From assembly GCA_005888095.1 (NCBI GenBank), contig VBKF01000092.1:38548-102547 (forward strand): 64,000 bases of DNA. Reading direction: 5' to 3'. Position 1 is the stretch's first letter, and each line of letters begins with the position of its first letter. Under the pieces are notes generated by a model, which ran no database searches, was not told where the DNA came from, and saw only the letters and a list, made by a program, of their open reading frames with translations. A program made the position numbers and the translations under genes. The stretch is from Deltaproteobacteria bacterium. GTDB lineage: Bacteria > Desulfobacterota > Binatia > DP-6. This document shows positions 1 to 8,544 of the stretch, piece after piece.

Positions 1-212
1 CCCGGCGGGAAGCTCCGCGCCGCGCTCGCGGTCACGCAGAAACCCTGCTTGATCCGCACCGTGACGGTGGGCGCCTCGATGCAGGTCAGCACTTCCCCAT
101 CCCGCTGCCGCTTGATCCGGTAGCGGTCCGGGGCGGCGTCGCGCACGGGGGGCCGCGAGGCCGGAGCCTGGGCCGGATCGTGCGCTCGGTCGAGGGCTTG
201 GTTCCCAATCAT
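1..212 (-). CDS. hypothetical protein, N-terminal part only (cut by window edge)
   Basis: An open frame reads leftward from an ATG at 212..210 and runs off the window start with no stop, giving about 70 residues. The visible part is first Pro/Ala-rich, then has alternating charged and hydrophobic residues (DRYRIKRQRDGEVLTC, then TVTVRIKQGFC), which looks like real beta-strand protein rather than a shadow. No signal peptide is seen and no clear ribosome binding site precedes the ATG. It is divergent from the adenosine-kinase-family gene at 428. I do not recognise a family. Confidence 0.4.
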   Translation of the reverse strand, partial: MIGNQALDRAHDPAQAPASRPPVRDAAPDRYRIKRQRDGEVLTCIEAPTVTVRIKQGFCVTASAARSFPP

Positions 213-427
213 GACAGCAGAGGGGGCGGGCGCGCTCGTCGTCCGCAAGCCGTGAGATGGAGCAAGTGCCGGGCCAACGGCGAGGTCTGTCGGCCGCGCG
301 TCGCCGCCGGGGTCGCCGGGTGTCGGATTCATGCCGCTGACGTACGCTCTCGAACGCGCGGCCCCGCCCTGCGCGGGAGATTGCACCGGGAGCGGCGGGC
401 GCAGTATGGCGAGGCCCGGGAGGCGTC

Positions 428-916
428 ATGTCGGTCAATCTCGTGGTGGTCCCGATCGAGAAGCCCGAGGCCGTCAACCTGATTCTGGGCCAGGCGCACT
501 TCATCAAGACGGTGGAGGACCTGCACGAGGCGCTGGTCACGGCCGTGCCCGGGGCCGCCTTCGGGCTGGCTTTCTGCGAATCCTCGGGTCCGTGCCTGGT
601 GCGCTGGAGCGGTACGGACGAGGAGCTGATCGAGCTGGCGCGACGGAACGCGCTCGCCATCGGCGCGGGACACAGCTTCCTCGTGCTCCTGAGAAACTGC
701 TACCCGATCAACGTGCTGCCCGCGATCCGTGCGCTCGCGGAGGTCTGCGGCGTCTACTGCGCGACCGCCAACCCGGTGGAGGTGATCGTCGCGGAGACGG
801 CAGCCGGGCGCGGCATCCTCGGCGTCGTCGACGGCGCCCGCCCGAAGGGCATCGAAGGCGAGCGCGAGATCAGCGACCGAAAAGCGCTTCTGCGCAAGCT
901 CGGCTACAAGCTCTGA
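428..916 (+). CDS. adenosine-specific kinase family protein (COG1839 / DUF355 type)
   Basis: This 162-aa protein matches the compact adenosine-specific kinase family first described from archaea, along almost its whole length. Recognisable blocks are VVPIEKPEAVNLILGQAHFI near the N-terminus, GLAFCESSGPCLVRWSG around residues 40-60, NALAIGAGHSF, CATANPVEVIVAE around 115-128, and the end GILGVVDGARPKGIE...RKLGYKL. Family members bind adenosine or AMP; the physiological reaction is poorly established, so the kinase name is provisional. The start is the ATG preceded by GGAGGCGTC, a good ribosome binding site. It is monocistronic and convergent with the SIMPL gene, whose stop lies 3 bp beyond its own. 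Another adenosine enzyme, a deaminase, lies at 33.7 kb. Confidence 0.88.
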   Translation: MSVNLVVVPIEKPEAVNLILGQAHFIKTVEDLHEALVTAVPGAAFGLAFCESSGPCLVRWSGTDEELIELARRNALAIGAGHSFLVLLRNCYPINVLPAIRALAEVCGVYCATANPVEVIVAETAAGRGILGVVDGARPKGIEGEREISDRKALLRKLGYKL

Positions 917-919
917 GCG

Positions 920-1636
920 TCACTCGATCTCGTACGTCACCTGCAGCGTGGCGGAGACCGTGGCCTCGCCCGGCTCGATGGGCGTGGGCACCGCGCGCGC
1001 CTCGGCGGCCATCGCCGCCTCGAAGCGTCGCGGTGCGACGATCGGTGCGCCCGACGTGGTGGCCGAGACGACGCCCTTCAGCCGGACGCCGAGGCCCTTC
1101 GCGGCGCTCTCGGCCTGGGCCCGGGCGTCCGCGCCGGCCTTCTCGAGCGCGCTGCGCAGCAGCTCGGCGCGCTTCGAGAGCGAGAACTGGAGGCTGCCCA
1201 CGCGGTTGGCGCCGGCGCCGATCGCGGCGTCGATGAGGGCGCCGACCTTGTCGATCCGCCGGCTCTCGATCTGGACCTCGTTGCGCGCCACGTAGCCGGT
1301 GATGCGCGGCTCGTGCGCTTCGCCGGGACGCACCGACTCGTAGCGCGGCTCGACCGTGTAGCGGGTGGTGCCGACGGTGTCCTCCGGCGCGAGGAGCGCC
1401 TTCAGCGCCGCCGCGACGGCGGCGCTGCGCTTCGCGTTCTCGGCCGCCGCCTCCGTGGCGCGCGGCCCCGTGGTCTCGACGGCGAAGGATGCGACGACCA
1501 GGTCGGGCGCCGCCTTCACCTCGCCCTGTCCGGTCACCGCGATGGTGTGCCGCGGCTCGGCGGTCTTCTCCTGCGACCACGCCGCGTGACCGCCGGCGAT
1601 CAGCAGCAAGGCTCCGAGCACCCAGCGACGACGCAT
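920..1636 (-). CDS. SIMPL-domain (DUF541) periplasmic protein
   Basis: A 238-aa exported protein of the SIMPL/DUF541 family, related to the E. coli oxidative-stress defence protein YggE. The ATG at 1636..1634 gives a clear signal peptide (MRRRWVLGALLLIAGGHAAW). The mature part begins with the family strand ITVTGQGEVKAAPDLVVAS-like (here IAVTGQGEVKAAPDLVVASF), followed by the paired helix region with AENAKRSAAVAAALKAL, ITGYVARNEVQIES and the closing ATVSATLQVTYEIE. Much longer in-frame readings upstream cross the next gene on the same strand and are not used. Function is unclear: a periplasmic or outer-membrane role in stress tolerance is known for relatives only. Confidence 0.85.
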   Translation of the reverse strand: MRRRWVLGALLLIAGGHAAWSQEKTAEPRHTIAVTGQGEVKAAPDLVVASFAVETTGPRATEAAAENAKRSAAVAAALKALLAPEDTVGTTRYTVEPRYESVRPGEAHEPRITGYVARNEVQIESRRIDKVGALIDAAIGAGANRVGSLQFSLSKRAELLRSALEKAGADARAQAESAAKGLGVRLKGVVSATTSGAPIVAPRRFEAAMAAEARAVPTPIEPGEATVSATLQVTYEIE

Positions 1637-1641
1637 GTCCG

Positions 1642-2118
1642 CTATACCCAGCGGCGCACCGCCGCGCGGTACCGGAGATACTCGTCGCCGAACTTCTGTT
1701 CCATGTATCGCTCCTCCCTGGCGATCACGCCGTAGGACATGAGGACGAGCGTCGGAATGAGCATCCCCACGACCCACGCGCTGTTTGCCCACATCCCGAT
1801 CCCTAGCTGCAACAGGGTGAACGACAGATAAATGGGGTTGCGCGAGAACCGATACGGTCCGGTCGCGATGACCGCCGTCACCGGCTTCCTGGTACGAATC
1901 GGCGTCCGCGCCTTCCGAAACTCGCGAACCGAGAGCACGAACAGCACGACGGCGAGAAGAGTCAGCAATGAGCCCAGTGGTTCCACGGCGTACGGGAACA
2001 GCTGTACGGGCCACACGAGGTTGATTCCCACGCCGACCAGTATCGAAACCAGATACACGATTGGCGGCCGCGCGACGACGACCACGCCCCCGTCGTGCGC
2101 GTCTGGTCCATTGCTCAC
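1642..2118 (-). CDS. isoprenylcysteine carboxyl methyltransferase (ICMT/PEMT) family membrane protein
   Basis: A 158-aa integral membrane protein with about four hydrophobic stretches (residues about 18-40, 48-66, 100-118, 120-138). It has the ICMT/PEMT signature: GPYRFSRNPIYLSFTLLQLG, the RNPxY cofactor-site motif, and near the C-terminus EERYMEQKFGDEYLRYRAAV. Bacterial members methylate unknown small substrates using S-adenosylmethionine. The start is GTG at 2118..2116 and overlaps the TGA of the upstream methyltransferase gene by 4 bp (GTGA), so the two genes are translationally coupled. The stop lies 5 bp before the SIMPL start, so the three genes probably form one operon. Confidence 0.85.
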   Translation of the reverse strand: MSNGPDAHDGGVVVVARPPIVYLVSILVGVGINLVWPVQLFPYAVEPLGSLLTLLAVVLFVLSVREFRKARTPIRTRKPVTAVIATGPYRFSRNPIYLSFTLLQLGIGMWANSAWVVGMLIPTLVLMSYGVIAREERYMEQKFGDEYLRYRAAVRRWV

Positions 2119-3035
2119 GGCTGAGCCGCCCCCCGCAACGGAACTCGCGTTGCCCCGGACGGACCGGGTACTTCTGCGACGGCGGCTCGGTAGAACTCAT
2201 AGCCTCTCATCGCCTGGCCGAGGTAGCGCGTGCGGTAGTCGGCGGCCCCCATGTCCGCCGCCAGCGCGAGACCCCGTGCCGCGAGGAAGGCCTGGAGGCG
2301 CGCAGGATCGATGCCGAAGGTCCATGGTTCGCCGGCGCGATGCAACGTCGCGACGAGCTCCCGCGTTCCTTCGAAGACCGCCGAGCCGTCGAGGAGTCCA
2401 CGATGGACGTACGTGAAGAGGAGCCGGCTTCCGGGTGCGGTCGTGGCAAAGTACCGGAGGGTCGCATCGACCGCCTCCTCGGTGAGGTAGTTGGTCACGC
2501 CTTCCCAGACGCAGAAGGTGCGGGTCGCGGTCTCGAAGCCGGCTGCGTCCATCGCTCGGTCGAGCGTTTGCCGCGCGAAGTCGAACGGCACGAATACCAC
2601 GTGCGCCGGCAGGGCGCCGAGCAGGCGACGGAGTCGCGCCGTCTTCACCGCCTGCGTGGCGGGGTGGTCGACCTCGAAGACGCGGCAGCGCTCGAGGCCC
2701 GCGATCCGGTAGGCGCGGCAGTCGAACCCGGCCCCGAGGATCACCACCTGCTCGATCTCCTCCCGCAGCGCCTCCCGCACGACATCGTCGATGAGGCGGG
2801 TCCGGGCGATGCCCGAGGAGCGCGCCCCGGGCCACCGGCGATCGATGTACCAGGGCACGACCCTCCCCACCAGCGGGAGGCGCGACAGGCCTACGGCCGC
2901 ACGCAGCGACGGCCGCAGGAAGCCACGTGCGAAGCGATCGTCGAACAGCCGTGCGGAAGCCGGACGACGCACGGACTCGAGCGCCCGGAAGAGCGCCATG
3001 AACTCCGCCGTCCGGCTCGAGTGCCGGGGTCTCAT
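2115..3035 (-). CDS. class I SAM-dependent methyltransferase, TIGR00027 / leucine carboxyl methyltransferase-like family
   Basis: About 306 aa. The fold signatures of the PPM1/LCMT-like TIGR00027 family are present: SRTAEFMALFRALES at the N-terminus, the SAM-binding motif I VVILGAGFDCRAYRI near residue 100, the acidic ribose-binding stretch VFEVDHPATQAVKTARL, and CVWEGVTNYLTEEAVD near residue 185. In other bacteria such enzymes methylate small acids, often with polyketide or secondary metabolite genes; the substrate here is unknown. I use the ATG at 3035..3033 because the family conserved region starts right after it; an in-frame GTG at 3065 would add 10 residues. It is first of a three-gene run with the ICMT-like and SIMPL genes. 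Confidence 0.85.
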   Translation of the reverse strand: MRPRHSSRTAEFMALFRALESVRRPASARLFDDRFARGFLRPSLRAAVGLSRLPLVGRVVPWYIDRRWPGARSSGIARTRLIDDVVREALREEIEQVVILGAGFDCRAYRIAGLERCRVFEVDHPATQAVKTARLRRLLGALPAHVVFVPFDFARQTLDRAMDAAGFETATRTFCVWEGVTNYLTEEAVDATLRYFATTAPGSRLLFTYVHRGLLDGSAVFEGTRELVATLHRAGEPWTFGIDPARLQAFLAARGLALAADMGAADYRTRYLGQAMRGYEFYRAAVAEVPGPSGATRVPLRGAAQP

Positions 3036-3179
3036 GCGGCCGCGATCCCGCGCCCCTGCCGCCACTGCCAGAGGAGGCGGCAGCCGCGATGACGAAGGCT
3101 CATACCACGCCGGCCGTCACCTACCCAGGGGTTGCAGCGGACCGCAGCAGCCGATTGGAATGGACGTCGGAGGAGACTC

Positions 3180-3617
3180 ATGCTGAACGAGTTCAAGGAA
3201 TTCGCCCTCAAGGGCAACGCCGTGGACCTCGCGATCGGCGTCATCATCGGCGCGGCGTTCGGGACGGTCGTCAACTCGATGGTCAACGACATCCTCATGC
3301 CGCCCATCGGGAAGGTCCTCGGCGGGGTCGACTTCTCGAACTTCTTCCTCGTCCTCGGCGCCGCCAAGTATCCGAGCCTCAAGGCCGCCAAGGACGCCGG
3401 CGCGGCGACGATCAACTACGGCGTGTTCGTGAACAACGTCATCAACCTGCTGATCGTCGCCGGCGTCCTGTTCCTGGTGGTGAAGGGCATGAACGCGCTC
3501 CGGCGCGAGCAGCACGCCCCCGCTCCCGCGCCGCGGAGCACCAGGGACTGTCCGATGTGCGCGACGAGCATCCCCATCGCGGCGAAGCGATGCCCGAACT
3601 GTACGAGCGATCTGTGA
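3180..3617 (+). CDS. mscL: large-conductance mechanosensitive channel with C-terminal zinc ribbon
   Basis: A 145-aa MscL homologue that protects against hypo-osmotic lysis by opening a wide pore under membrane tension. TM1 is [20 protein letters not shown] (residues about 13-35) with the typical [11 protein letters not shown] after it; TM2 is [20 protein letters not shown] (about 83-103). E. coli MscL has 136 residues and ends in a charged helix bundle. Here the C-terminus instead carries CPMC and CPNC pairs 10 residues apart, a small zinc-ribbon pattern. The ATG at 3180 follows GGAGGAGACTC, an excellent ribosome binding site, so the 16 extra in-frame upstream residues are rejected. It is convergent with the LLM oxidoreductase, 21 bp away. 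Confidence 0.95.
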   Translation: MLNEFKEFALKGNAVDLAIGVIIGAAFGTVVNSMVNDILMPPIGKVLGGVDFSNFFLVLGAAKYPSLKAAKDAGAATINYGVFVNNVINLLIVAGVLFLVVKGMNALRREQHAPAPAPRSTRDCPMCATSIPIAAKRCPNCTSDL

Positions 3618-3638
3618 GGCGCGGCCGCCCGCCCTCGT

Positions 3639-4655
3639 CTACGACCGGCAGGCCGCGATCACCCGACGCCACATGGCGTCGTCCGCCCCCGGGCGCAACG
3701 GGCTGTAGAACGACAGCCGGTCGATGACGCCGCCGTACTTCTTCTTCAGCAGGCCGGGGACCTCGTCGAACGTCCCCTGGACGGCGTAGACCTCGAGCAT
3801 CTCGTCGGTGATGAGCGACGCCATCCCCGACCAGTCGCCCTGCGCCGCCTTCTCGTTCAGGCGGTAGCACGTCTCGCCCCAGCCGTGGGCCTCGAGGACG
3901 CCGATGTAGGTGCGGGTCGAGGCGTAGAAGGCGATCTGCTGCCGGACGCCGCCCTTGACGCGCTCGATCTCGTCCCGGTCCTTGCCCGTGATGACGAAGG
4001 CGGAGGTGGCGAGCGTCACGTCGCCTCGCTTCCGGGCCCCCTTCGCGAGCCCCTGTTCGACGTTCGGCAGCACGGTCTCGCGGATGTACTTCATCGAATG
4101 GAACGGGTGGACCTGGAAGCCGTCGCACAGCTCACCCGCGAGGCGGCAGACATAGGGGTTCACGCCGGCGATGTAGAGCGGGATGTGCGGCCACTCGAGC
4201 GGCGCCGGGCTGAAGAAGGGCGTCATCAGGCTGAACTGGTAGTACTTCCCCTGGAAGCCGGGCTTCGTGCCGTGCTGCCACACGTCCCAGATGTGGCGGA
4301 TGAGCTGCACCATCTCGCGGAGCCGCGGCCCCGGCGCCGTCCAGGGGGTCGAGTACCGCCGCTCGTTGTGGCCCTTCACCTGCGTCCCGAGGCCGAGAAC
4401 GAACCGGCCCCGTGAGGCCGCCTGCAGGTCCCAGGCGATCTGCGCATGGACGAGGGGGCTCCGTGGAAACGCCACCGCGATGTTCGTGCCGAGCGTGATG
4501 CGCTCGGTGGCGGTGGCCGCCAAGGCGACGGGCAGATAGGGATCGTGGCCCGCCTCGGCGGTCCACAGGCCGTCGTAGCCGAGCTCCTCGGCGTAGCGGG
4601 CGAGCCGCGCCACGTCGCGCAGGTCGGCGATGAAGATACCACTGTCGATCTTCAT
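3639..4655 (-). CDS. LLM-class F420-dependent oxidoreductase, TIGR03617 family
   Basis: A 338-aa luciferase-like monooxygenase (TIM barrel). The N-terminus (DSGIFIADLRDVARLARYAEEL, split here as DSGIFIADLRDVARLARY then AEELGYDGLWTAEAGHDPY) and the block ITLGTNIAVAFPRSPLVHAQ are characteristic of the TIGR03617 group, which is common in mycobacteria and in several uncultured Gram-negative phyla. FVLGLGTQVKGHNERRY is the glycine-rich cofactor region. F420 use is inferred from the family; no F420 biosynthesis gene lies in this window. The substrate is unknown. The ATG at 4655..4653 starts directly at the conserved region. It is divergent from the polysaccharide deacetylase gene with 96 bp between starts. 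Confidence 0.88.
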   Translation of the reverse strand: MKIDSGIFIADLRDVARLARYAEELGYDGLWTAEAGHDPYLPVALAATATERITLGTNIAVAFPRSPLVHAQIAWDLQAASRGRFVLGLGTQVKGHNERRYSTPWTAPGPRLREMVQLIRHIWDVWQHGTKPGFQGKYYQFSLMTPFFSPAPLEWPHIPLYIAGVNPYVCRLAGELCDGFQVHPFHSMKYIRETVLPNVEQGLAKGARKRGDVTLATSAFVITGKDRDEIERVKGGVRQQIAFYASTRTYIGVLEAHGWGETCYRLNEKAAQGDWSGMASLITDEMLEVYAVQGTFDEVPGLLKKKYGGVIDRLSFYSPLRPGADDAMWRRVIAACRS

Positions 4656-4751
4656 GCCGGGTGCCTACTCGACGAGGGCGCGCGCGGTCAAGGCAGGTCG
4701 ACGGCTTGACTCGGCGCCGCCAGCTGGCGCAGCTTCGACCCGGACACGCCG

Positions 4752-5546
4752 ATGCCGCCCGCCGTCGCCTGCTTCACCTTCGACAACATGGCCGAGGCCG
4801 CCGAGGTCGGGGCGGGCACGCGCCGCGGGCCCCGACCGGACGTGGCCGATCCGTCGCTCACCCGCGGCTATCCGAACCTCTACCGGTTGCTCGCGGCCCA
4901 CGACGTCCGGGCCACCTTCTTCGTCGAGGGCTGGAACGGCATCCATCATGCCGACGCCGTCGCCGAGGTCGTGCGCCGCGGGCACGAGCTCGGCATGCAC
5001 GGCTGGGCACACGAGCCGTGGCACGAGCTCGACCCGGCCGCGGAGGAGGCGCTCGCCGGGCGCGCGACGGCGGCCCTGGCCCGCGCCGCCGGCGTACGGC
5101 CCGTCGGGTTCCGCGCCCCCGGCGGCAGCCGGACGCCGCACACCGAGGCCGTGCTCCGGCGGCTCGGCTACCGCTACGACGCCAGCCTCGGCGACGGGAT
5201 GCGGCCGCAGGTGCTCGCTTCCGGGCTGGCCCAGGTGCCCTTCACGTGGACCGGCGTCGACGGCTTCCATTACCTGCGTCCCGAGCCGGCCCGCCCCGCG
5301 GAGGTGCGGGACGCCTGGCTCGGGGTGCTCGCGCGCGTCGCCGAGCGCGGCGGTCTCTTCGTGCTCGTGTGCCACGCGTTCGTGACCGGCGTCGACGACG
5401 AGCGACTCGCCGCGCTCGACGCCGTCATCGCCGCCGCGCGCGTCGATCCGCGAATCCAGATCCGGAGCGCGGGCGAGATCGCCCAACAGCTGCTCGACGA
5501 CCGACGGGAGGAGCCATGTCCGAGCCCCGCATCGCCATCCGCCTGA
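4752..5546 (+). CDS. polysaccharide deacetylase family protein (NodB homology domain)
   Basis: A 264-aa protein of carbohydrate esterase family 4. Motif 1 is CFTFDN, with Asn in place of the usual second Asp of TFDDG, as in some peptidoglycan or allantoinase-like branches. Motif 2 is the HGWAHEPWH region with the metal histidines, motif 3 is RAPGGS, and a late VLVCHAF supplies the final histidine. CE4 enzymes remove N-acetyl groups from peptidoglycan, chitin or exopolysaccharide. No signal peptide is evident, which fits a cytoplasmic amide hydrolase better than a secreted wall enzyme. The 3' end overlaps the next gene by 31 bp in another frame, so the two are co-transcribed. Confidence 0.82.
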   Translation: MPPAVACFTFDNMAEAAEVGAGTRRGPRPDVADPSLTRGYPNLYRLLAAHDVRATFFVEGWNGIHHADAVAEVVRRGHELGMHGWAHEPWHELDPAAEEALAGRATAALARAAGVRPVGFRAPGGSRTPHTEAVLRRLGYRYDASLGDGMRPQVLASGLAQVPFTWTGVDGFHYLRPEPARPAEVRDAWLGVLARVAERGGLFVLVCHAFVTGVDDERLAALDAVIAAARVDPRIQIRSAGEIAQQLLDDRREEPCPSPASPSA

Positions 5547-6025
5547 ACCACGTCGCCTACCCGACCTTCGACACGCCCGCGACCGTTCGGTTCTACACCG
5601 AGGTCATGGGCTTCCGGCTCGTCGCCGCGCTCGAGGCCGAGAGCGAGCCCGAGGACGGCTCCCGGCGCCGCTTCCTCCATACGTTCTTTGCCATGGAGAG
5701 CGGGGAGATCATCGCGTTCTTCGAGGTCGACGGCCTGGAGCCGCCGGCGCCGGACCGCCTGCCGCGCTGGATCCGTCACCTGGCGCTCAGCGTCGACTCG
5801 AAGGAAACGCTGGCGGCGTGGCAGCAGCGCCTGCAGCGCCACGGCGTGCGCGTGACCGGGCCCGTCAACCACGACGACACCTGGCTCTCGATCTACTTCG
5901 GGGACCCGAACGGCGTGACCCTCGAGCTGACCTACCAGTCGCGCCCCCTCGACGACGACGACGCCCGGCGCGCCGCCGCGGTCGTCGCCGGGTGGTCGGC
6001 GGCGCACCGGGTCACGCCAACTTGA
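5516..6025 (+). CDS. VOC (glyoxalase/dioxygenase) superfamily protein
   Basis: A 169-aa single VOC module pair. The first beta-alpha-beta-beta-beta unit begins IRLNHVAYPTFDTPATVRFY with the metal-ligand type His, and the second contains RWIRHLALSVDSKETLAAW and ends in IYFGDPNGVTLELTYQ, with the closing Glu typical of these metal sites. Likely reactions are extradiol cleavage, glyoxalase or related isomerisation, with unknown substrate. The ATG at 5516 is preceded by GGGAGGAGCC, a strong ribosome binding site, and lies inside the 3' end of the deacetylase gene. The stop overlaps the 3' end of the convergent PiT gene by 14 bp. Confidence 0.85.
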   Translation: MSEPRIAIRLNHVAYPTFDTPATVRFYTEVMGFRLVAALEAESEPEDGSRRRFLHTFFAMESGEIIAFFEVDGLEPPAPDRLPRWIRHLALSVDSKETLAAWQQRLQRHGVRVTGPVNHDDTWLSIYFGDPNGVTLELTYQSRPLDDDDARRAAAVVAGWSAAHRVTPT

Positions 6026-6995
6026 ACGGCAGGTAGATCAGCGCCGCGATCGCCGCGCTGCATGGGATGGTGAGCACCCACGCCCAGACGACGTTCCGCG
6101 CCACGCCCCAGCGCACCGCCGACAGCCGCCGCATGCTGCCCACGCCGACGATCGCACCGGTGATCGTGTGCGTGGTGCTGACCGGGATGCCGAAGGTCGC
6201 GGACCCGAACAGCGCGATCGCCCCTGCGGTCTCGGCGCAGAAGCCGCCGACCGGCTGGAGGGCCGTGAGCCGCATCCCCATCGTGTGCACGATCCGCCAG
6301 CCGCCGAGGAGGGTGCCGAGGCCGATCGCCGCGTGGCAGATGAGGATGACCCAGAAGGGCACGTAGAAGGTGCTGCCGAGGTGGCCCGAGGTGAAGAGCA
6401 GGACGGCGATGATGCCCATCGTCTTCTGCGCGTCGTTGGTGCCGTGGCCGAGGCTGTAGCCGGCCGCGGAGAGCAGCTGCAGGCGGCGGAAGACGCGGTC
6501 GACGAAGGCCGGGTGCGCGCTCTTCAGCAGATGCATCATCACGAACATGAAGGCCGCTCCCAGCAGCAGCCCGGCGACCGGCGACACGACGATGAAGATC
6601 AGGATCCGGGTGATCCCCGACCAGACCAGCACGCCGGGGCCGGCCTTGGTGAGGGCCGCACCAGCGAAGGCGCCGATCAGGGCGTGCGAGGAGCTCGTGG
6701 GCAGGCCCCAGCGCCACGTGATCCAGTCCCACGTGAAGGCCGCCGCGAGACCGGCGAAGATGAGCGGCCGGTCCATCACCTCGGGGTTCACGATGCCCTT
6801 CCCGATGGTCGTCGCCACCGCGACGCCGAAGCCGAAGGCGGCGACGAAGTTGAAGAAGGCCGCCCAGGCGACGGCCGCGCGCGGCGTCAGCACGCGCGTC
6901 GACACGACCGTGGCGATCGAGTTCGCCGCGTCGTGGAAGCCGTTCATGAAGTCGAAGGCGAGGGCGACGAGGATCAGGAGGGCGAGGATGAGCAT
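6012..6995 (-). CDS. pit: inorganic phosphate transporter, PiT family
   Basis: A 327-aa polytopic membrane protein with about ten hydrophobic segments. The PiT signature is complete in both halves: DFMNGFHDAANSIATVVSTR near residue 15 and GHGTNDAQKTMGII near residue 190, followed by FGIPVSTTHTITGAIVG. It imports phosphate, usually as a neutral metal-phosphate complex with protons. It sits 18 bp downstream of the DUF47 gene, the usual pairing of a PiT permease with its PhoU-like partner, so they are one operon. It is slightly shorter than E. coli PitA (499 aa), as is typical for the compact bacterial and archaeal PiT type. Confidence 0.95.
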   Translation of the reverse strand: MLILALLILVALAFDFMNGFHDAANSIATVVSTRVLTPRAAVAWAAFFNFVAAFGFGVAVATTIGKGIVNPEVMDRPLIFAGLAAAFTWDWITWRWGLPTSSSHALIGAFAGAALTKAGPGVLVWSGITRILIFIVVSPVAGLLLGAAFMFVMMHLLKSAHPAFVDRVFRRLQLLSAAGYSLGHGTNDAQKTMGIIAVLLFTSGHLGSTFYVPFWVILICHAAIGLGTLLGGWRIVHTMGMRLTALQPVGGFCAETAGAIALFGSATFGIPVSTTHTITGAIVGVGSMRRLSAVRWGVARNVVWAWVLTIPCSAAIAALIYLPFKLA

Positions 6996-7013
6996 CCGAC
7001 CGCGGCAGGGCGC

Positions 7014-7673
7014 TCAGGCGTACTCGAGGGCCACGCCCTCGATCACGTTGGCGACGTCCTCGCAGCGGTCGATCGCGTTCTCGAGGTTGTCGTAGATCTC
7101 CTTCCACTTGATGACGTGGATGGGATCGGTGCTGTCGTGGAAGAGCCGGGCGACGGCCCGGCGCAGGAGCTGGTCGCCCTCGTTCTCCAGGCGGTTGATC
7201 TCCGTGCAGTGGGCGCTGAGCGCCTCCCGGTCGCGCAGGTCGCGCAGGCAGCGCACCGCGTCGCCGACGGCCTGCACGGACTTGACGAGCACGTCCGCGA
7301 ACGCGCGGGCCTCCGGCTCGATCGTGCGGAGCTCGTAGAGCCAGATGCGTTCCGAGGAGGCCTCGATCAGGTCGAGCACGTCGTCCATGCGCGAGATCAG
7401 GCGATGCATGTCGTCGCGGTCGATCGGCGTGATGAAGGTCTGATGCAGGCGCTCGATCACCGCGTGGGTGATCTCGTCGCCCTGGTGCTCGACGGCCTTC
7501 ACGCGCTCGGCCTGCTGCGCGGGATCGACCTGCTTCTCCAGCATCTCGGCGAGCAGCGCCGCCGCCTCCCGCGTGCGGTCCGCGTGCTGCTCGAGGAGGT
7601 CGAAGAACTGCTCGCTCCCGCTCGCCGGGAGGAGCCGGGAGAGGAATCCCTGCCGCGGCGCGCCGGTGGCCAT
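7014..7673 (-). CDS. DUF47 family protein, PhoU-like partner of PiT
   Basis: A 219-aa all-helical cytoplasmic protein of the DUF47 (Pit accessory protein / PhoU-related) family. Seen features are the N-terminal FLSRLLPASGSEQFFDLLEQ, the helix motif VKAVEHQGDEITHAVIERL with paired acidic residues, ITPIDRDDMHRLISRMDDVL, and INRLENEGDQLLRRAV. In other bacteria these proteins are encoded next to PiT and control or assist phosphate import. The ATG at 7673..7671 is the first gene of the two-gene operon with pit. No Pho box was recognisable upstream. Confidence 0.9.
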   Translation of the reverse strand: MATGAPRQGFLSRLLPASGSEQFFDLLEQHADRTREAAALLAEMLEKQVDPAQQAERVKAVEHQGDEITHAVIERLHQTFITPIDRDDMHRLISRMDDVLDLIEASSERIWLYELRTIEPEARAFADVLVKSVQAVGDAVRCLRDLRDREALSAHCTEINRLENEGDQLLRRAVARLFHDSTDPIHVIKWKEIYDNLENAIDRCEDVANVIEGVALEYA

Positions 7674-7797
7674 CTGTCGGCCGCCTTATCACAGCCGCCG
7701 GCCCACCTCTAGCGAATCGGCCCCGGCGCGCGATCGGGCCGGGCCGGCCGTCACTGCGCGCCTTGACTGGCGGCGCCGCCTCGGCAAAGAGGGGGCC

Positions 7798-8544
7798 ATG
7801 GTACGCCGGGGCGGGGAGGACTCCTCGGGCGAGGGGACGTCCTGGCTGGTGCTGCGCCACACCCCGGCCGAGGGGCTCGGGCTGCTCGCCAACCCCCTGC
7901 GCGACTTCGGCGTTCACCACCGCTACCTCGATCTGCCGCGCGGCGAGCCGCTGCCGCGCGACCTGCGCACCGTGGGCGGCCTCATCGTGCTCGGCGGCGC
8001 GATGGCGGCGTACGAGGCGGATCGGCATCCGTTCCTCGCCACCGAGAGCACGCTGATCGAGCGGACCCTCACGGCCGGGCGGCCGGTGCTCGGCATCTGC
8101 CTCGGCGCCCAGCTGATCGCGCAGGTGCTCGGCGCGCGCGTCTATCCGGGCGAGAAGCGGGAGGTGGGCTGGGCGCCCGTGACGCTCACGGAGGACGGTG
8201 TCGACGATCCGCTGTTCGCCGGGTGCGAGCCGACGCTGACCGTCTTCCACATGCACGGCGACACCTACGAGCTGCCGCCCGACGCCCACAACCTGGCGCG
8301 CTCGAAGCTCTACGAGCAGCAGGCGTTCCGCTGGGGGGACCTCGTCTACGGTGTCCAGTTCCACCTCGAGTTCACGGACACGATGATCGCACGTCTGGTG
8401 AGCGAGGCCGAGTCGCGGGCGTACATCGCCGGCGCCGGCGTCGATCCCGACCGGTTGCTGGCGGAGACGCCCCCTCATCTGCGCCAGCTCGGCGACGTCG
8501 CGCAACGCGTCTTCTCGAGCTTCTTCGCGCAGTGCGGGCTCTAG
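7798..8544 (+). CDS. class I glutamine amidotransferase (GMP synthase-like GATase domain)
   Basis: A 248-aa stand-alone class I GATase domain. The catalytic Cys lies in LGICLGAQLIAQVLGA (residue about 100), and the His-Glu pair of the triad in YGVQFHLEFTDTM (about residue 185). The upstream strand VGGLIVLGGAMAAYE matches the family oxyanion region. Relatives include YfeJ-like putative GMP-synthase-type and gamma-glutamyl hydrolase-like proteins; the acceptor is unknown. The start is the ATG at 7798; longer in-frame readings run back through the divergent DUF47 gene and are rejected. The TAG stop at 8542-8544 lies inside the left end of a MITE, so insertion of the element may have replaced the original C-terminus. 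Confidence 0.85.
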   Translation: MVRRGGEDSSGEGTSWLVLRHTPAEGLGLLANPLRDFGVHHRYLDLPRGEPLPRDLRTVGGLIVLGGAMAAYEADRHPFLATESTLIERTLTAGRPVLGICLGAQLIAQVLGARVYPGEKREVGWAPVTLTEDGVDDPLFAGCEPTLTVFHMHGDTYELPPDAHNLARSKLYEQQAFRWGDLVYGVQFHLEFTDTMIARLVSEAESRAYIAGAGVDPDRLLAETPPHLRQLGDVAQRVFSSFFAQCGL

